A stretch of 64,000 nt of DNA, taken from Nocardia mexicana NBRC 108244. GTDB taxonomy: Bacteria; Actinomycetota; Actinomycetes; Mycobacteriales; Mycobacteriaceae. The stretch covers positions 1 to 64,000 of the forward strand of contig NZ_BDBV01000042.1 of the NCBI RefSeq assembly GCF_001613165.1. Direction: 5' to 3'. Each line of letters starts with the position of its first letter. The first letter of the stretch is position 1. Positions 1 through 8,071 of the stretch are shown here, piece after piece. Both the position numbers and the translations under genes were made by a program. The notes under the pieces are model-generated. The model ran no database searches. It saw only the letters and a list, made by a program, of their open reading frames with translations, and was not told where the DNA came from.

Positions 1-666
1 ATGACTGACAACAAGAACCGGCCGGCAGCCGGCATCCTGGGCACCAAGCTCGGCATGACCCAGGTCTTCGACGAGAAGAACCGCGTCGTTCCCGTGACCG
101 TCATCAAGGCCGGGCCGAACGTCGTGACCCAGATTCGCACCCAGGAGCGTGACGGCTACAGCGCCGTGCAGCTCGCCTTCGGCGCCATCGACCCGCGCAA
201 GGTGATCAAGCCCGTCGCCGGGCAGTTCGCCAAGGCCGGTGTCACCCCGCGCCGCCACGTCGTCGAGATCCGCGTCGCCGACGCCTCGACCTTCGAGGTG
301 GGCCAGGAGCTGTCGGCCGACGTGTTCGAAGAGGGCACCTACGTCGACGTGACCGGCACCAGCAAGGGCAAGGGCTTCGCGGGCACCATGAAGCGCCACG
401 GCTTCAGTGGCCAGGGTGCCTCGCACGGTGCGCAGGCCGTGCACCGCCGCCCGGGCTCGATCGGTGGTTGCGCCACCCCCGGCCGCGTGTTCAAGGGCAT
501 GCGCATGTCGGGCCGGATGGGCAACGACCGCGTCACCACGCAGAACCTCTCGGTCCACAAGGTGGACGCCGAGAACGGCCTGCTGCTGATCAAGGGCGCG
601 ATCCCGGGCCGCAAGGGCGGCATCGTGATCGTCAAGAGTGCAGTGAAGGGTGGTGCCCGGGCATGA
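1..666 (+). CDS. rplC: 50S ribosomal protein L3
   Basis: Large-subunit protein that binds near the 3' end of 23S rRNA and starts 50S assembly. The 221-residue product has the normal bacterial L3 length and begins MTDNKNRPAAGILGTK. The conserved central loop (about residues 118-180, with KGKGFAGTMKRHGF and the GQGASHGAQ and GRMG elements) is intact. Its ATG is the first base of the window, so the upstream rpsJ (S10) expected in this operon is outside. The stop overlaps the start of rplD (ATGA), which indicates translational coupling. Confidence 0.97.
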   Translation: MTDNKNRPAAGILGTKLGMTQVFDEKNRVVPVTVIKAGPNVVTQIRTQERDGYSAVQLAFGAIDPRKVIKPVAGQFAKAGVTPRRHVVEIRVADASTFEVGQELSADVFEEGTYVDVTGTSKGKGFAGTMKRHGFSGQGASHGAQAVHRRPGSIGGCATPGRVFKGMRMSGRMGNDRVTTQNLSVHKVDAENGLLLIKGAIPGRKGGIVIVKSAVKGGARA

Positions 667-1334
667 GCACCGAAACCAAGACCAACCTGACGCTCCCGGT
701 CAAAGAGCCGGGTGGCAAGACCAACGGCACCGTCGAGCTCCCCGCGGAGATCTTCGACGTGACCGCGAACATCGCGCTGATGCACCAGGCCGTCGTGGCC
801 CAGGAGGCCGCCGCGCGCCAGGGCACGCACGCCACCAAGACCCGCGGCGACGTCCGCGGCGGTGGCAAGAAGCCCTACCGCCAGAAGGGCACCGGCCGCG
901 CCCGCCAGGGTTCGACCCGCGCCCCGCAGTTCGCCGGCGGTGGCACCGTGCACGGCCCGCAGCCGCGCGACTACTCGCAGCGTCTGCCGAAGAAGATGAA
1001 GGCCGCCGCCCTGCGTGGCGCCCTGTCGGACCGCGCGCGCAGCGAGCGGATCCACGTCGTCACCGAACTGGTTGCGGGACAGACGCCCTCGACCAAGAGC
1101 GCCAAGAGCTTCCTGGCCGAACTGTCGGACCGCAAGAAGCTGCTGGTCGTGGTGGGCCGCGAGGACCTCACCGCGTGGAAGAGCGTCGCGAACCTGCAGA
1201 ACGTGCACCCGATCGCGCCGGACCAGCTCAACACCCGCGACGTGCTGAACAGCGACGACATCGTGTTCAGCGTGGAGGCCCTGAACGCCTTCGTGCACGG
1301 GCCCGCTGAGGCTGCACAGGAGGACAGCAAGTGA
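663..1334 (+). CDS. rplD: 50S ribosomal protein L4
   Basis: Early-assembling 50S protein that lines the exit tunnel. In enterobacteria it also autoregulates the S10 operon; that is not known here. The product is 223 residues and begins MSTETKTNLTLPV. The tunnel-loop region TRGDVRGGGKKPYRQKGTG followed by ARQGSTRAPQF is clear at about residues 60-90. ATG at 663 was chosen because it overlaps the rplC stop by 4 nt and gives the family N-terminus. The stop overlaps the GTG start of rplW. Confidence 0.97.
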   Translation: MSTETKTNLTLPVKEPGGKTNGTVELPAEIFDVTANIALMHQAVVAQEAAARQGTHATKTRGDVRGGGKKPYRQKGTGRARQGSTRAPQFAGGGTVHGPQPRDYSQRLPKKMKAAALRGALSDRARSERIHVVTELVAGQTPSTKSAKSFLAELSDRKKLLVVVGREDLTAWKSVANLQNVHPIAPDQLNTRDVLNSDDIVFSVEALNAFVHGPAEAAQEDSK

Positions 1335-1636
1335 CCACCATCGCCGATCCCCGCGACATCCTGCTCGCGCCGGTCATCTCCGAGAAGTCCTACGGGCTGA
1401 TCGAGGAGGGCACCTACACCTTCCTGGTGCACCCGGACGCGAACAAGACGCAGATCAAGATCGCCGTGCAGAAGGTCTTCGGCGTGAAGGTGACCAGCGT
1501 CAACACCGCCAACCGTCAGGGCAAGCGCAAGCGGACCCGCGCCGGTTACGGACAGCGCAAGAGCACCAAGCGCGCGCTCGTGACCCTCTCGGCCGACAGC
1601 AAGCCCATCGAGATCTTCGGAGGCCCGGTCGCGTAA
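1331..1636 (+). CDS. rplW: 50S ribosomal protein L23
   Basis: Exit-tunnel rim protein and docking site for trigger factor and SRP. The 101-residue product has DPRDILLAPVISEKSYGLIE near the N-terminus and the basic RQGKRKRTR loop typical of L23. The start is GTG, sharing GTGA with the rplD stop. A 33-nt gap with an AGAGAAG-type ribosome-binding site separates it from rplB. Confidence 0.97.
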   Translation: MTTIADPRDILLAPVISEKSYGLIEEGTYTFLVHPDANKTQIKIAVQKVFGVKVTSVNTANRQGKRKRTRAGYGQRKSTKRALVTLSADSKPIEIFGGPVA

Positions 1637-1669
1637 GCGGCGGGGATTCCAGAAAGCAGAGAAGAACTC

Positions 1670-2500
1670 ATGGCTATCCGTAAGTACAAGCCGACTACGC
1701 CGGGACGGCGTGGGTCGTCGGTTTCCGACTTCGCCGAGATCACCCGCTCGACTCCCGAGAAGTCGCTGCTGCGCCCGCTGTCCAAGTCCGGCGGCCGCAA
1801 CGCGCACGGCCGGATCACCACCCGGCACCGCGGCGGCGGGCACAAGCGTGCCTACCGCATCATCGACTTCCGTCGCCTGGACAAGGACGGGATCCCGGCC
1901 AAGGTCGCGCACATCGAGTACGACCCGAACCGGACCGCGAACATCGCCCTGCTGCACTACGCGGACGGCGAGAAGCGCTACATCCTCGCGCCCAAGAACG
2001 TCACCCAGGGCACGAAGATCGAGTCCGGCCCCGGTGCCGACATCAAGGCGGGCAACAACCTGCCGCTGCGTTCGATCCCGACCGGTACCACCATCCACGC
2101 GGTGGAGCTGCGTCCGGGTGGTGGCGCCAAGATGGCCCGTGCCGCCGGCATGAGCATCCAGCTGCTGGGTAAGGAAGGCGCCTACGCCGTCCTGCGTATG
2201 CCCTCCGGTGAGATCCGCCGCGTCGACGTGCGCTGCCGCGCCACCGTCGGCGAGGTCGGTAACGCCGAGCAGTCGAACATCAACTGGGGCAAGGCCGGGC
2301 GCATGCGCTGGAAGGGCCGTCGCCCCACCGTCCGCGGTGTCGTGATGAACCCCGTCGACCACCCGCACGGTGGTGGTGAGGGCAAGACCTCCGGTGGTCG
2401 CCACCCGGTCAGCCCGTGGGGTCAGCCCGAGGGCCGCACTCGTAAACCCAACCGTCCGAGCGACAAGCTCATCGTCCGCCGTCGCGGCAAGAAGCGCTAA
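1670..2500 (+). CDS. rplB: 50S ribosomal protein L2
   Basis: Peptidyl-transferase-centre protein needed for subunit association. The 276-residue length is normal. It has the N-terminal RKYKPTTPGRRGSSVSD, a central OB/SH3-like region and the C-terminal MNPVDHPHGGGEGKTSGG segment that holds the essential His. It is in the usual S10-operon position between L23 and S19. Confidence 0.98.
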   Translation: MAIRKYKPTTPGRRGSSVSDFAEITRSTPEKSLLRPLSKSGGRNAHGRITTRHRGGGHKRAYRIIDFRRLDKDGIPAKVAHIEYDPNRTANIALLHYADGEKRYILAPKNVTQGTKIESGPGADIKAGNNLPLRSIPTGTTIHAVELRPGGGAKMARAAGMSIQLLGKEGAYAVLRMPSGEIRRVDVRCRATVGEVGNAEQSNINWGKAGRMRWKGRRPTVRGVVMNPVDHPHGGGEGKTSGGRHPVSPWGQPEGRTRKPNRPSDKLIVRRRGKKR

Positions 2501-2515
2501 AGAGGAGGTTAAGAC

Positions 2516-2797
2516 ATGCCACGCAGCCTGAAGAAGGGCCCGTTCGTCGACGAACACCTCCTCAAGAAGGTGGACGTCCAGAACGAGAAGAACACCAAGC
2601 AGGTCATCAAGACCTGGTCGCGTCGTTCGACCATCATCCCCGATTTCATCGGTCACACCTTTGCGGTGCACGACGGCCGCAAGCACGTGCCGGTGTTCGT
2701 GTCGGAGAACATGGTCGGGCACAAGCTCGGTGAGTTCGCGCCGACCAGGACCTTCAAGAGCCACGTCAAGGAAGATCGGAAGAGCAAGCGGCGATGA
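2516..2797 (+). CDS. rpsS: 30S ribosomal protein S19
   Basis: Small-subunit head protein contacting 16S rRNA and S13. The 93-residue product begins MPRSLKKGPFVDEHLLKKV and contains the conserved TWSRRSTIIPDFIGHTFAVH region. An AGAGGAGG ribosome-binding site lies just upstream (about 2500-2507). Its stop overlaps the rplV start (ATGA). Confidence 0.98.
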   Translation: MPRSLKKGPFVDEHLLKKVDVQNEKNTKQVIKTWSRRSTIIPDFIGHTFAVHDGRKHVPVFVSENMVGHKLGEFAPTRTFKSHVKEDRKSKRR

Positions 2798-3192
2798 GCA
2801 CTGAAACTCAGAACCCGACCGCGCGCGCGACCGCCAAGTTCGTCCGCGTGACGCCGATGAAGGCCCGCCGGGTCGTGGACCTGGTCCGCGGCAAGCGGGT
2901 CGAGGATGCGCTGAACATCCTGCGGTTCGCGCCGCAGGCCGCGAGCGAGCCGGTCGCCAAGGTCGTGGCCAGCGCCGCGGCGAACGCCGAGAACAACCTC
3001 GGCCTGAACCCGGACACCCTGGTCATCTCGACGGCCTACGTCGACGAGGGCGCGACCATGAAGCGTTTCCAGCCGCGGGCCCAGGGCCGCGCGTTCCGGA
3101 TTCGCAAGCGCACCAGCCACATCACTATCGAGGTCGAGAGCGTCGCCAGCGCCGCCCCGGCTCGCAGCCGCCGGAAGGGAGGGGCTAAGTAA
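2794..3192 (+). CDS. rplV: 50S ribosomal protein L22
   Basis: 23S rRNA-binding tunnel protein whose beta-hairpin is a macrolide-resistance site. The 132-residue product has KFVRVTPMKARRVVDLVRGK near the N-terminus and the QPRAQGRAFRIRKRTSHI hairpin region at about 90-110. A basic C-terminal tail (RSRRKGGAK) follows. The stop is directly adjacent to the rpsC start. Confidence 0.97.
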   Translation: MSTETQNPTARATAKFVRVTPMKARRVVDLVRGKRVEDALNILRFAPQAASEPVAKVVASAAANAENNLGLNPDTLVISTAYVDEGATMKRFQPRAQGRAFRIRKRTSHITIEVESVASAAPARSRRKGGAK

Positions 3193-3993
3193 ATGGGACA
3201 GAAAATCAACCCCCATGGCTTCCGCCTCGGTATCACCACCGACTGGAAGTCCCGCTGGTACGCGGACAAGCAGTACAAGGACTACGTCAAGGAAGACGTC
3301 GCGATCCGCAAGCTGCTGTCCACGGGCATGGAGCGGGCCGGCATCTCGAAGGTCGAGATCGAGCGCACCCGGGACCGCGTGCGGGTGGACATCCACACCG
3401 CGCGTCCGGGCATCGTGATCGGCCGTCGTGGTGCGGAGGCCGACCGCATCCGCGCCGAGCTGGAGAAGCTCACCAAGAAGCAGGTGCAGCTGAACATCCT
3501 CGAGGTCAAGAACCCCGAGTCGGATGCGCAGCTGGTTGCTCAGGGTGTGGCCGAGCAGCTGTCGAACCGTGTGGCGTTCCGTCGCGCGATGCGCAAGGCC
3601 ATCCAGTCGGCCATGCGTTCGCCGAACGTCAAGGGCATCCGCGTGCAGTGCTCGGGCCGCCTCGGTGGCGCCGAGATGTCGCGCTCGGAGTTCTACCGTG
3701 AGGGTCGGGTGCCGCTGCACACGCTGCGCGCCGACATCGATTACGGCCTGTACGAAGCCAAGACCACCTTCGGCCGCATCGGCGTGAAGGTCTGGATCTA
3801 CAAGGGCGACATCGTCGGCGGCAAGCGCGAGGTCACAGCCGCGCCGGCCGGTGAGCGTCGCGAGCGTCGTGAGCGGCCGAGCCGTCCGCGGCGGTCCGGT
3901 TCTTCCGGTACCACCGCGACCAGCACCGAGGCCGGGCGTGCTGCTACTGCAGTGGCGGAGCCCGCAGAGGCCTCGTCATCCAAGGAGGGCTGA
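3193..3993 (+). CDS. rpsC: 30S ribosomal protein S3
   Basis: mRNA-entry-site protein of the 30S head. The 266-residue product starts MGQKINPHGFRLGITTDWKS. A KH domain with IVIGRRGAEADRIRAEL is at about residues 75-90 and the S3 C-terminal domain follows, with RLGGAEMSRSEFYREG. Beyond it is a disordered, Ala/Arg/Ser-rich tail of roughly 50 residues, a common extension in actinomycetes. rplP follows after 3 nt. Confidence 0.97.
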   Translation: MGQKINPHGFRLGITTDWKSRWYADKQYKDYVKEDVAIRKLLSTGMERAGISKVEIERTRDRVRVDIHTARPGIVIGRRGAEADRIRAELEKLTKKQVQLNILEVKNPESDAQLVAQGVAEQLSNRVAFRRAMRKAIQSAMRSPNVKGIRVQCSGRLGGAEMSRSEFYREGRVPLHTLRADIDYGLYEAKTTFGRIGVKVWIYKGDIVGGKREVTAAPAGERRERRERPSRPRRSGSSGTTATSTEAGRAATAVAEPAEASSSKEG

Positions 3994-3996
3994 CCC

Positions 3997-4413
3997 ATGC
4001 TGATGCCTCGCAAGGTCAAGCACCGCAAGCAGCATCACCCCAAGCGCTCTGGCATGGCCAAGGGCGGTACCTCGGTGGCGTTCGGCGAGTTCGGCATCCA
4101 GGCTCTGGAGCCGGCCTACGTCACCAACCGGCAGATCGAGTCGGCGCGTATCGCGATGACCCGCCACATCAAGCGTGGCGGCAAGATCTGGATCAACATC
4201 TACCCGGATCGCCCGCTGACCAAGAAGCCCGCCGAGACCCGCATGGGTTCCGGTAAGGGTTCGCCGGAGTGGTGGGTCGCGAACGTGAAGCCCGGCCGGG
4301 TCATGTTCGAGATGTCGTACCCGAACGAGGAGACCGCTCGCGAGGCGCTGCGCCGCGCGATGCACAAGCTCCCGATGAAGTGCAGGATCGTGACCAGGGA
4401 GGAGCAGTTCTGA
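3997..4413 (+). CDS. rplP: 50S ribosomal protein L16
   Basis: 50S protein at the A-site/central protuberance. The 138-residue product begins MLMPRKVKHRKQHHPKRSG and carries the conserved PAYVTNRQIESARIAMTRH and RMGSGKGSPEWWVANVKPG elements. Its TGA overlaps the ATG of rpmC by one base (TGATG). Confidence 0.97.
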   Translation: MLMPRKVKHRKQHHPKRSGMAKGGTSVAFGEFGIQALEPAYVTNRQIESARIAMTRHIKRGGKIWINIYPDRPLTKKPAETRMGSGKGSPEWWVANVKPGRVMFEMSYPNEETAREALRRAMHKLPMKCRIVTREEQF

Positions 4414-4652
4414 TGGCTACCGCCAATCCGGCCGCAGAGCTCCGCGAGCTCGACAACGACGCGCTCGTCTCGAAACTGCGCGAATCCAAGGAAGAGCTGT
4501 TCAACCTGCGCTTCCAGATGGCGACCGGCCAGTTGCAGAACAACCGGCGCCTGCGTGTGGTCCGTCACGAGATCGCCCGCATCTACACGGTCATGCGTGA
4601 GCGTGAGCTCGGCCTGGCCTCCGGTCCTGAAGGCAAGGGAGACGCCGCATGA
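4413..4652 (+). CDS. rpmC: 50S ribosomal protein L29
   Basis: Small helical tunnel-rim protein next to L23. The 79-residue product contains ELRELDNDALVSKLRESKEE and NLRFQMATGQLQNNRRLR, the L29 signature, with a short acidic C-terminal tail. ATG 4413 is coupled to the rplP stop and preceded by GGGAGGAG. The stop overlaps the rpsQ start. Confidence 0.95.
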   Translation: MATANPAAELRELDNDALVSKLRESKEELFNLRFQMATGQLQNNRRLRVVRHEIARIYTVMRERELGLASGPEGKGDAA

Positions 4653-4945
4653 GCGACGTAAAGGGCCCGGCCAAGACGCCGGCCAAGGAGGAGGTGCGTG
4701 GCAGCCGCAAGGTGCGGATCGGCTACGTCGTCTCGGACAAGATGAACAAGACCATCGTGGTGGAGCTCGAGGATCGCGTGAAGCACCCGCTTTACGGCAA
4801 GATCATCCGCACCACCTCGAAGGTGAAGGCGCACGACGAGAACGAGATCGCCGGCGTCGGCGACCGCGTGCAGCTGATGGAGACCCGCCCCCTGTCCGCC
4901 ACCAAGCGGTGGCGCCTGGTGGAGGTCCTGGAGAAGGCCAAGTAA
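4649..4945 (+). CDS. rpsQ: 30S ribosomal protein S17
   Basis: 16S rRNA-binding OB-fold protein. The 98-residue product has an N-terminal extension of about 20 residues before RKVRIGYVVSDKMNKTIVVE, which is the usual S17 start region. YGKIIRTTSKVKAHDE and the MMETRPLS-like element (read here LMETRPLSATKRWRL) follow. It is the last gene of the operon; a hairpin terminator lies 32 nt downstream. Confidence 0.97.
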   Translation: MSDVKGPAKTPAKEEVRGSRKVRIGYVVSDKMNKTIVVELEDRVKHPLYGKIIRTTSKVKAHDENEIAGVGDRVQLMETRPLSATKRWRLVEVLEKAK

Positions 4946-4976
4946 GCCCACTCCACCTCGGCTGAAGTCTGTAAAG

Positions 4977-5012
4977 CGAAGGCCCGCTTCCCGGTTGGGA
5001 GGCGGGCCTTCG
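4977..5012 (+). terminator. Terminator hairpin of the S10 operon
   Basis: CGAAGGCCCGC (4977-4987) pairs perfectly with GCGGGCCTTCG (5002-5012), giving an 11-bp stem with a 14-nt loop just after rpsQ. There is no long U-tract, as is usual in high-GC actinobacteria. The stem is nearly symmetric and the next gene starts 46 nt later. Confidence 0.85.
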
Positions 5013-5058
5013 TGCTTCGGTCTCCCGTCCGACGGATTGCGGAATGTGAGGTAACGCG

Positions 5059-5520
5059 GTGCCGGATGCAGATGAACGGTTCGCGCGCGCCCGGCTGGCC
5101 GCAGGCGCATTGTTCGTGCGCGGCAACCGAATCTTGCTGGTGCACAAGACATATGGCAACGGCTGGGACATCCCCGGTGGCTATGTCGAACCGGGTGAGT
5201 CGCCCGCGGAGGCTTGTCGCCGCGAGGTGAACGAAGAACTGGGAATCGACCTTCCTCCGCAGCGCCTACTGGTGCACGACTGGGCACCGAATCCGGGCGA
5301 AGGAGACAAGATCCTCTATGTCTTCCATTGCGGCGAACTGGCGGCTCGGGAGACAGAGATCGTGCTGCAAGCAGATGAACTCGACATGTGGAGATGGGTA
5401 CCCGTCGACGACCTCGACGAGTACGTAGTGGCCAGGTTGGCCCGGCGTCTGCGGAACGCGTACGCAACTCACGCGAGTAGCGGCACGCGATACCTCGAAC
5501 GAGGCGAGGCGGCGCCATAG
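5059..5520 (+). CDS. NUDIX hydrolase
   Basis: Probable nucleoside-diphosphate-linked hydrolase (cytosolic; substrate unknown). The 153-residue product contains an intact Nudix box at about residues 40-62: GGYVEPGESPAEACRREVNE then ELGI, fitting GX5EX7REUXEEXGU. Residues 17-30 (LFVRGNRILLVHKT) form the preceding beta-strand typical of the fold. The start is GTG at 5059; no strong ribosome-binding site is seen. It stands alone after the ribosomal terminator and faces the convergent MmcQ-type gene. Confidence 0.9.
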   Translation: MPDADERFARARLAAGALFVRGNRILLVHKTYGNGWDIPGGYVEPGESPAEACRREVNEELGIDLPPQRLLVHDWAPNPGEGDKILYVFHCGELAARETEIVLQADELDMWRWVPVDDLDEYVVARLARRLRNAYATHASSGTRYLERGEAAP

Positions 5521-5548
5521 CATTCGGTCGCCCCGACGACTTCCTCTG

Positions 5549-5935
5549 CTAGCCGATGTGCGGTGGTGTCTCCTCGTCGAGTTCGGCGATCAGTTTGTGG
5601 GGGGGGGCGATCATTCGGTAGGCCTCGGTGATGAGTTCGTGGATTTCTGTCCAGTCGAGGGGGACGTCTAGGTAGACGCCGAGCCAGTCGGGGCCGCCGA
5701 AGGGTGGGTGGAAGAAGCGGGTGGGGAGTTGGGTGGTGAGGGCTTCTGATTCGCCCGGGGGTGCTGGGCACCAGAAGCCCACGCGGCCGGCGGGTTTGCG
5801 TTCGGAGTAGGTGACCAGCGTTTTGCGGCGTACGCGCCAGCACGGCTCGTCGTGGTTGAGATGTTCCGTGACCCCGGGGAAGGTCAGGCACAGCTCGCGC
5901 AGCCGTTGCAGGGGAACTTCGGCCATATCCGCCAT
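5549..5935 (-). CDS. MmcQ/YjbR family protein
   Basis: 128-residue protein of the MmcQ/YjbR (CyaY-like fold) family. The molecular role of the family is not settled; some members bind DNA. Recognisable features are LRELCLTFPGVTEHLNHDEPC at the N-terminus, GFWCPAPPG, and the WLGVYLDVPLDWTEIHELI and EAYRMIAPPHKLI segments. Translation could also start at the second Met (5926). Codons for APPH run through a nine-C tract on the coding strand (5599-5607), which is prone to slippage and would change the last ~20 residues. Confidence 0.85.
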   Translation of the reverse strand: MADMAEVPLQRLRELCLTFPGVTEHLNHDEPCWRVRRKTLVTYSERKPAGRVGFWCPAPPGESEALTTQLPTRFFHPPFGGPDWLGVYLDVPLDWTEIHELITEAYRMIAPPHKLIAELDEETPPHIG

Positions 5936-6034
5936 TGTCCCTCTCGGAAGTCTGCGAGATCGACCACGTGAAATCAGCGTGCTGCACGTGATCGAATCTG
6001 CGGTGGTGAAGGCTGCGGTGACTTGCCGGGTGGC

Positions 6035-6343
6035 TCAGGGGAACTCGGCGGCCACCTCGTAGAGGGCGGGGTTGGCGGTGGCGGTTTTGCGGGCCTGGTC
6101 GACGGAGGCCACGACGGTGGGGTTCATGCCTGCTGCCTCGCAGGCCTCGACGCTGTCCCAGTGGGCGACGTTGACGAGCTGGAATCTGGTGTTCGGCAAC
6201 AAGGCTCGGTGCAGGCGGACGTCGCGGAAACCGGGGGCGGTGCGCATGAGGGCCACGCGTTCGCGCCACTGCTCGATGAATCCGTCGACCTCCTCGGCGG
6301 GCAGCTCGATCGCGTTGATGAATGTGACGCCTTGATCGGTCAT
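6035..6343 (-). CDS. ABM-fold (antibiotic biosynthesis monooxygenase) family protein
   Basis: 102-residue dimeric alpha+beta-barrel protein. The N-terminal FINAIELPAEEVDGFIEQW and the later VAHWDSVEA are the usual ABM hallmarks. The Asn and Trp in these segments are positions also used by IsdG/MhuD-type haem-degrading members, but no clear haem-ligand His is visible, so haem degradation is only a possibility. It lies 30 nt downstream of the DyP peroxidase gene on the same strand, so they probably form an operon. A GGAGG ribosome-binding site precedes the ATG. Confidence 0.8.
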   Translation of the reverse strand: MTDQGVTFINAIELPAEEVDGFIEQWRERVALMRTAPGFRDVRLHRALLPNTRFQLVNVAHWDSVEACEAAGMNPTVVASVDQARKTATANPALYEVAAEFP

Positions 6344-6373
6344 GGGGGGTCCTCCGTAATGTGTTGTGGGTGT

Positions 6374-7687
6374 TCAGAGTTCGAGGGCCGCGGCGATCGG
6401 TTCGCCGGGCCCGACACCGGGTGGGACGGCGAACAGCGCGCTGCCGGTGTGCTGGATCAGGCCGTTGAGGCGGTCGGTCGCCGCGAGCATCCGCTGGGCC
6501 TTGACGAACTGGTCCGGCGGGTTGTTCATGTACGCGGCGAAGAGCAGGCCGACGTCGAGTTGATCGTGCCCGCCGTGCGTGTGATTCGGGTCGGTGCCGG
6601 GCGGATGGTCGTGTGGCTCCGTCTCTTTCGCTGTCGCGCCGCCGAGAACGCCGTAGTCGTAGTTGTATCCGCGACGCAGCATGGGAATGCCGTGGACGAG
6701 ACGCACATGCGCGTCGGCCGGTATCGCGAGGTCCCCGTCCGCGGAGCGCGCGTCGAGATCGATCGGCTCGAATTCGCCGTGTCCGCCCAGCGGTGCGCCG
6801 TCGCCGCGGCGGCGGCCGATGATGCCGTCCTGTTCCACGGTCGGCAACTGATCCCATTCGGCGGTCCGCATCCGAATCTTGCGGAATACCAGGTACGTTC
6901 CACCGCGGAACCAGGACGGCTCGGCAGCGGCGTCGACCCAGACGGTGCGTTCGAAGTCCGGGGACCCGGGCGCCGGATTCGCGGTGCCGTCCTTGTGTCC
7001 GAACATGTTTCGCGGAGTGCCGCCGTCGGCCGGGCGGCCGAGAAAGCCCTGCTGCGTCCATCGCATGCGGGCGAGTCCCGGCATGCGGGCCCGCAGTGCG
7101 CGAAAAGCGTGGCTCACGATCTGGGCGTCGTCGGCGCAGATCTGCGCCAACACATCGCCGCCGCACCAGGCGGGATGTAATGCGTCACCGGCGAATTCGG
7201 GTAGCGGCCGCAGATGCGCGGGACGCCGGTCGCCGATGCCGAACCGGTCGCCGAAAATGCCCGGGCCCAGGCCGAAGGTGATGGTCAGCCGGGCGGGGCC
7301 GAGGCCGGTCGCGAAATCGGTGTGCGCGCTGAACCCGGCTGGCGTGCCCGGCTTTTCGGGCACCCGGTGACCGGCGGCGAGCGCCGCGGCCGTGGCGGTC
7401 CAGGCCGCCAGGAGATCTCGGAGCGCGGTGCGATCGGGTCGCGCGATATCGCAAGCGAAAAACAGGGCGTGCGATTGCGCCGCGGTGGCTATGCCCGCCT
7501 GATGAATTCCGTGGAACGACTCGGCATCCGGGCCGGAGGGCGAGCGATCCGGGGTCGTGGCGCGCCCTGCGACGGCGCCGACGGCGGCGGCACCGGCCGC
7601 CGCGAACGCCGACCCGAACATCGCTCGCCGCGAGACCGGGCCCAGCTTCGACCCGGTGTTACTACGAGTTGTAGTAGTCTCGCTCAT
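6374..7687 (-). CDS. Tat-exported DyP-type (EfeB-like) haem peroxidase
   Basis: Dye-decolorising peroxidase of about 437 residues, related to EfeB deferrochelatase/peroxidase. A twin-arginine signal (VSRRAMFGSAFAAAGAAAVG, about residues 18-37) predicts export through Tat. Catalytic elements are visible: FGHKDGTAN (the GXXDG motif with the distal Asp near residue 233), the distal-Arg region TYLVFRKIRM, and the proximal-His region HVRLVHGIP followed by RRGYNYDYG. ATG 7687 (MSETTTT) was chosen over a TTG nine bases upstream. The natural substrate is not evident; the adjacent ABM gene suggests haem or aromatic chemistry. Confidence 0.9.
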   Translation of the reverse strand: MSETTTTRSNTGSKLGPVSRRAMFGSAFAAAGAAAVGAVAGRATTPDRSPSGPDAESFHGIHQAGIATAAQSHALFFACDIARPDRTALRDLLAAWTATAAALAAGHRVPEKPGTPAGFSAHTDFATGLGPARLTITFGLGPGIFGDRFGIGDRRPAHLRPLPEFAGDALHPAWCGGDVLAQICADDAQIVSHAFRALRARMPGLARMRWTQQGFLGRPADGGTPRNMFGHKDGTANPAPGSPDFERTVWVDAAAEPSWFRGGTYLVFRKIRMRTAEWDQLPTVEQDGIIGRRRGDGAPLGGHGEFEPIDLDARSADGDLAIPADAHVRLVHGIPMLRRGYNYDYGVLGGATAKETEPHDHPPGTDPNHTHGGHDQLDVGLLFAAYMNNPPDQFVKAQRMLAATDRLNGLIQHTGSALFAVPPGVGPGEPIAAALEL

Positions 7688-8071
7688 GCTGCCCAAGGCT
7701 AGCCGAGATGTGTCGAACCTTCAATAGAGCTGAAGGATTGGTGTGGGTCGGCTCGAGTCCGGTGATCCTTCATCGGCGACCGGCCCGTGGTGGCGTCGCG
7801 GCCGGGAATGTCGACTCGCTGGGCGAGAGCTGATGGCGGACAAGGAAACTGATGTCCGGGTTGTCGTGATTTATGCCGTGGCCATAATGCGACATCGGGG
7901 GGATCGGCGGACCTGCGGTAATCGAGTGCGTGCAGCGGGCTTCGCCCTCGATAATCGGTCGAAAACCGAAGCCTCGCATTATTGGTTGCCACCGAACCGC
8001 GTGGAGCAGTGGCGGGATTCCGTCGAGTCGAATACGATCCGCGCGGAACCAACCGTCCGTTGGAGGGACAA
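7688..8071. other. Intergenic region between divergent genes
   Basis: About 380 nt separating the divergent DyP peroxidase and DUF6585-like genes. Open frames exist on both strands (for example 7743-8075) but they resemble no family and have no convincing ribosome-binding site. A short dyad with 5-bp arms (TTATG...CATAA) is near 7870-7886. Just upstream of the DyP start is GGCTAGCCT, too weak to call an iron box. The promoters of both genes must lie here but cannot be placed with confidence. Confidence 0.5.

Noticed and set aside
971..2764. Long minus-strand open frames opposite the ribosomal genes (and similar long frames opposite the NRPS genes, for example 24147-26813 and 46662-51803)
   Set aside because: They mirror high-GC coding sequence of clear genes, have Arg/Ala/Gly-biased composition without motifs and lack start signals.
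7660..7715. Iron-box-like GGCTAGCCT near the DyP peroxidase start
   Set aside because: Only the central few bases match the 19-bp consensus; too weak to claim regulation.
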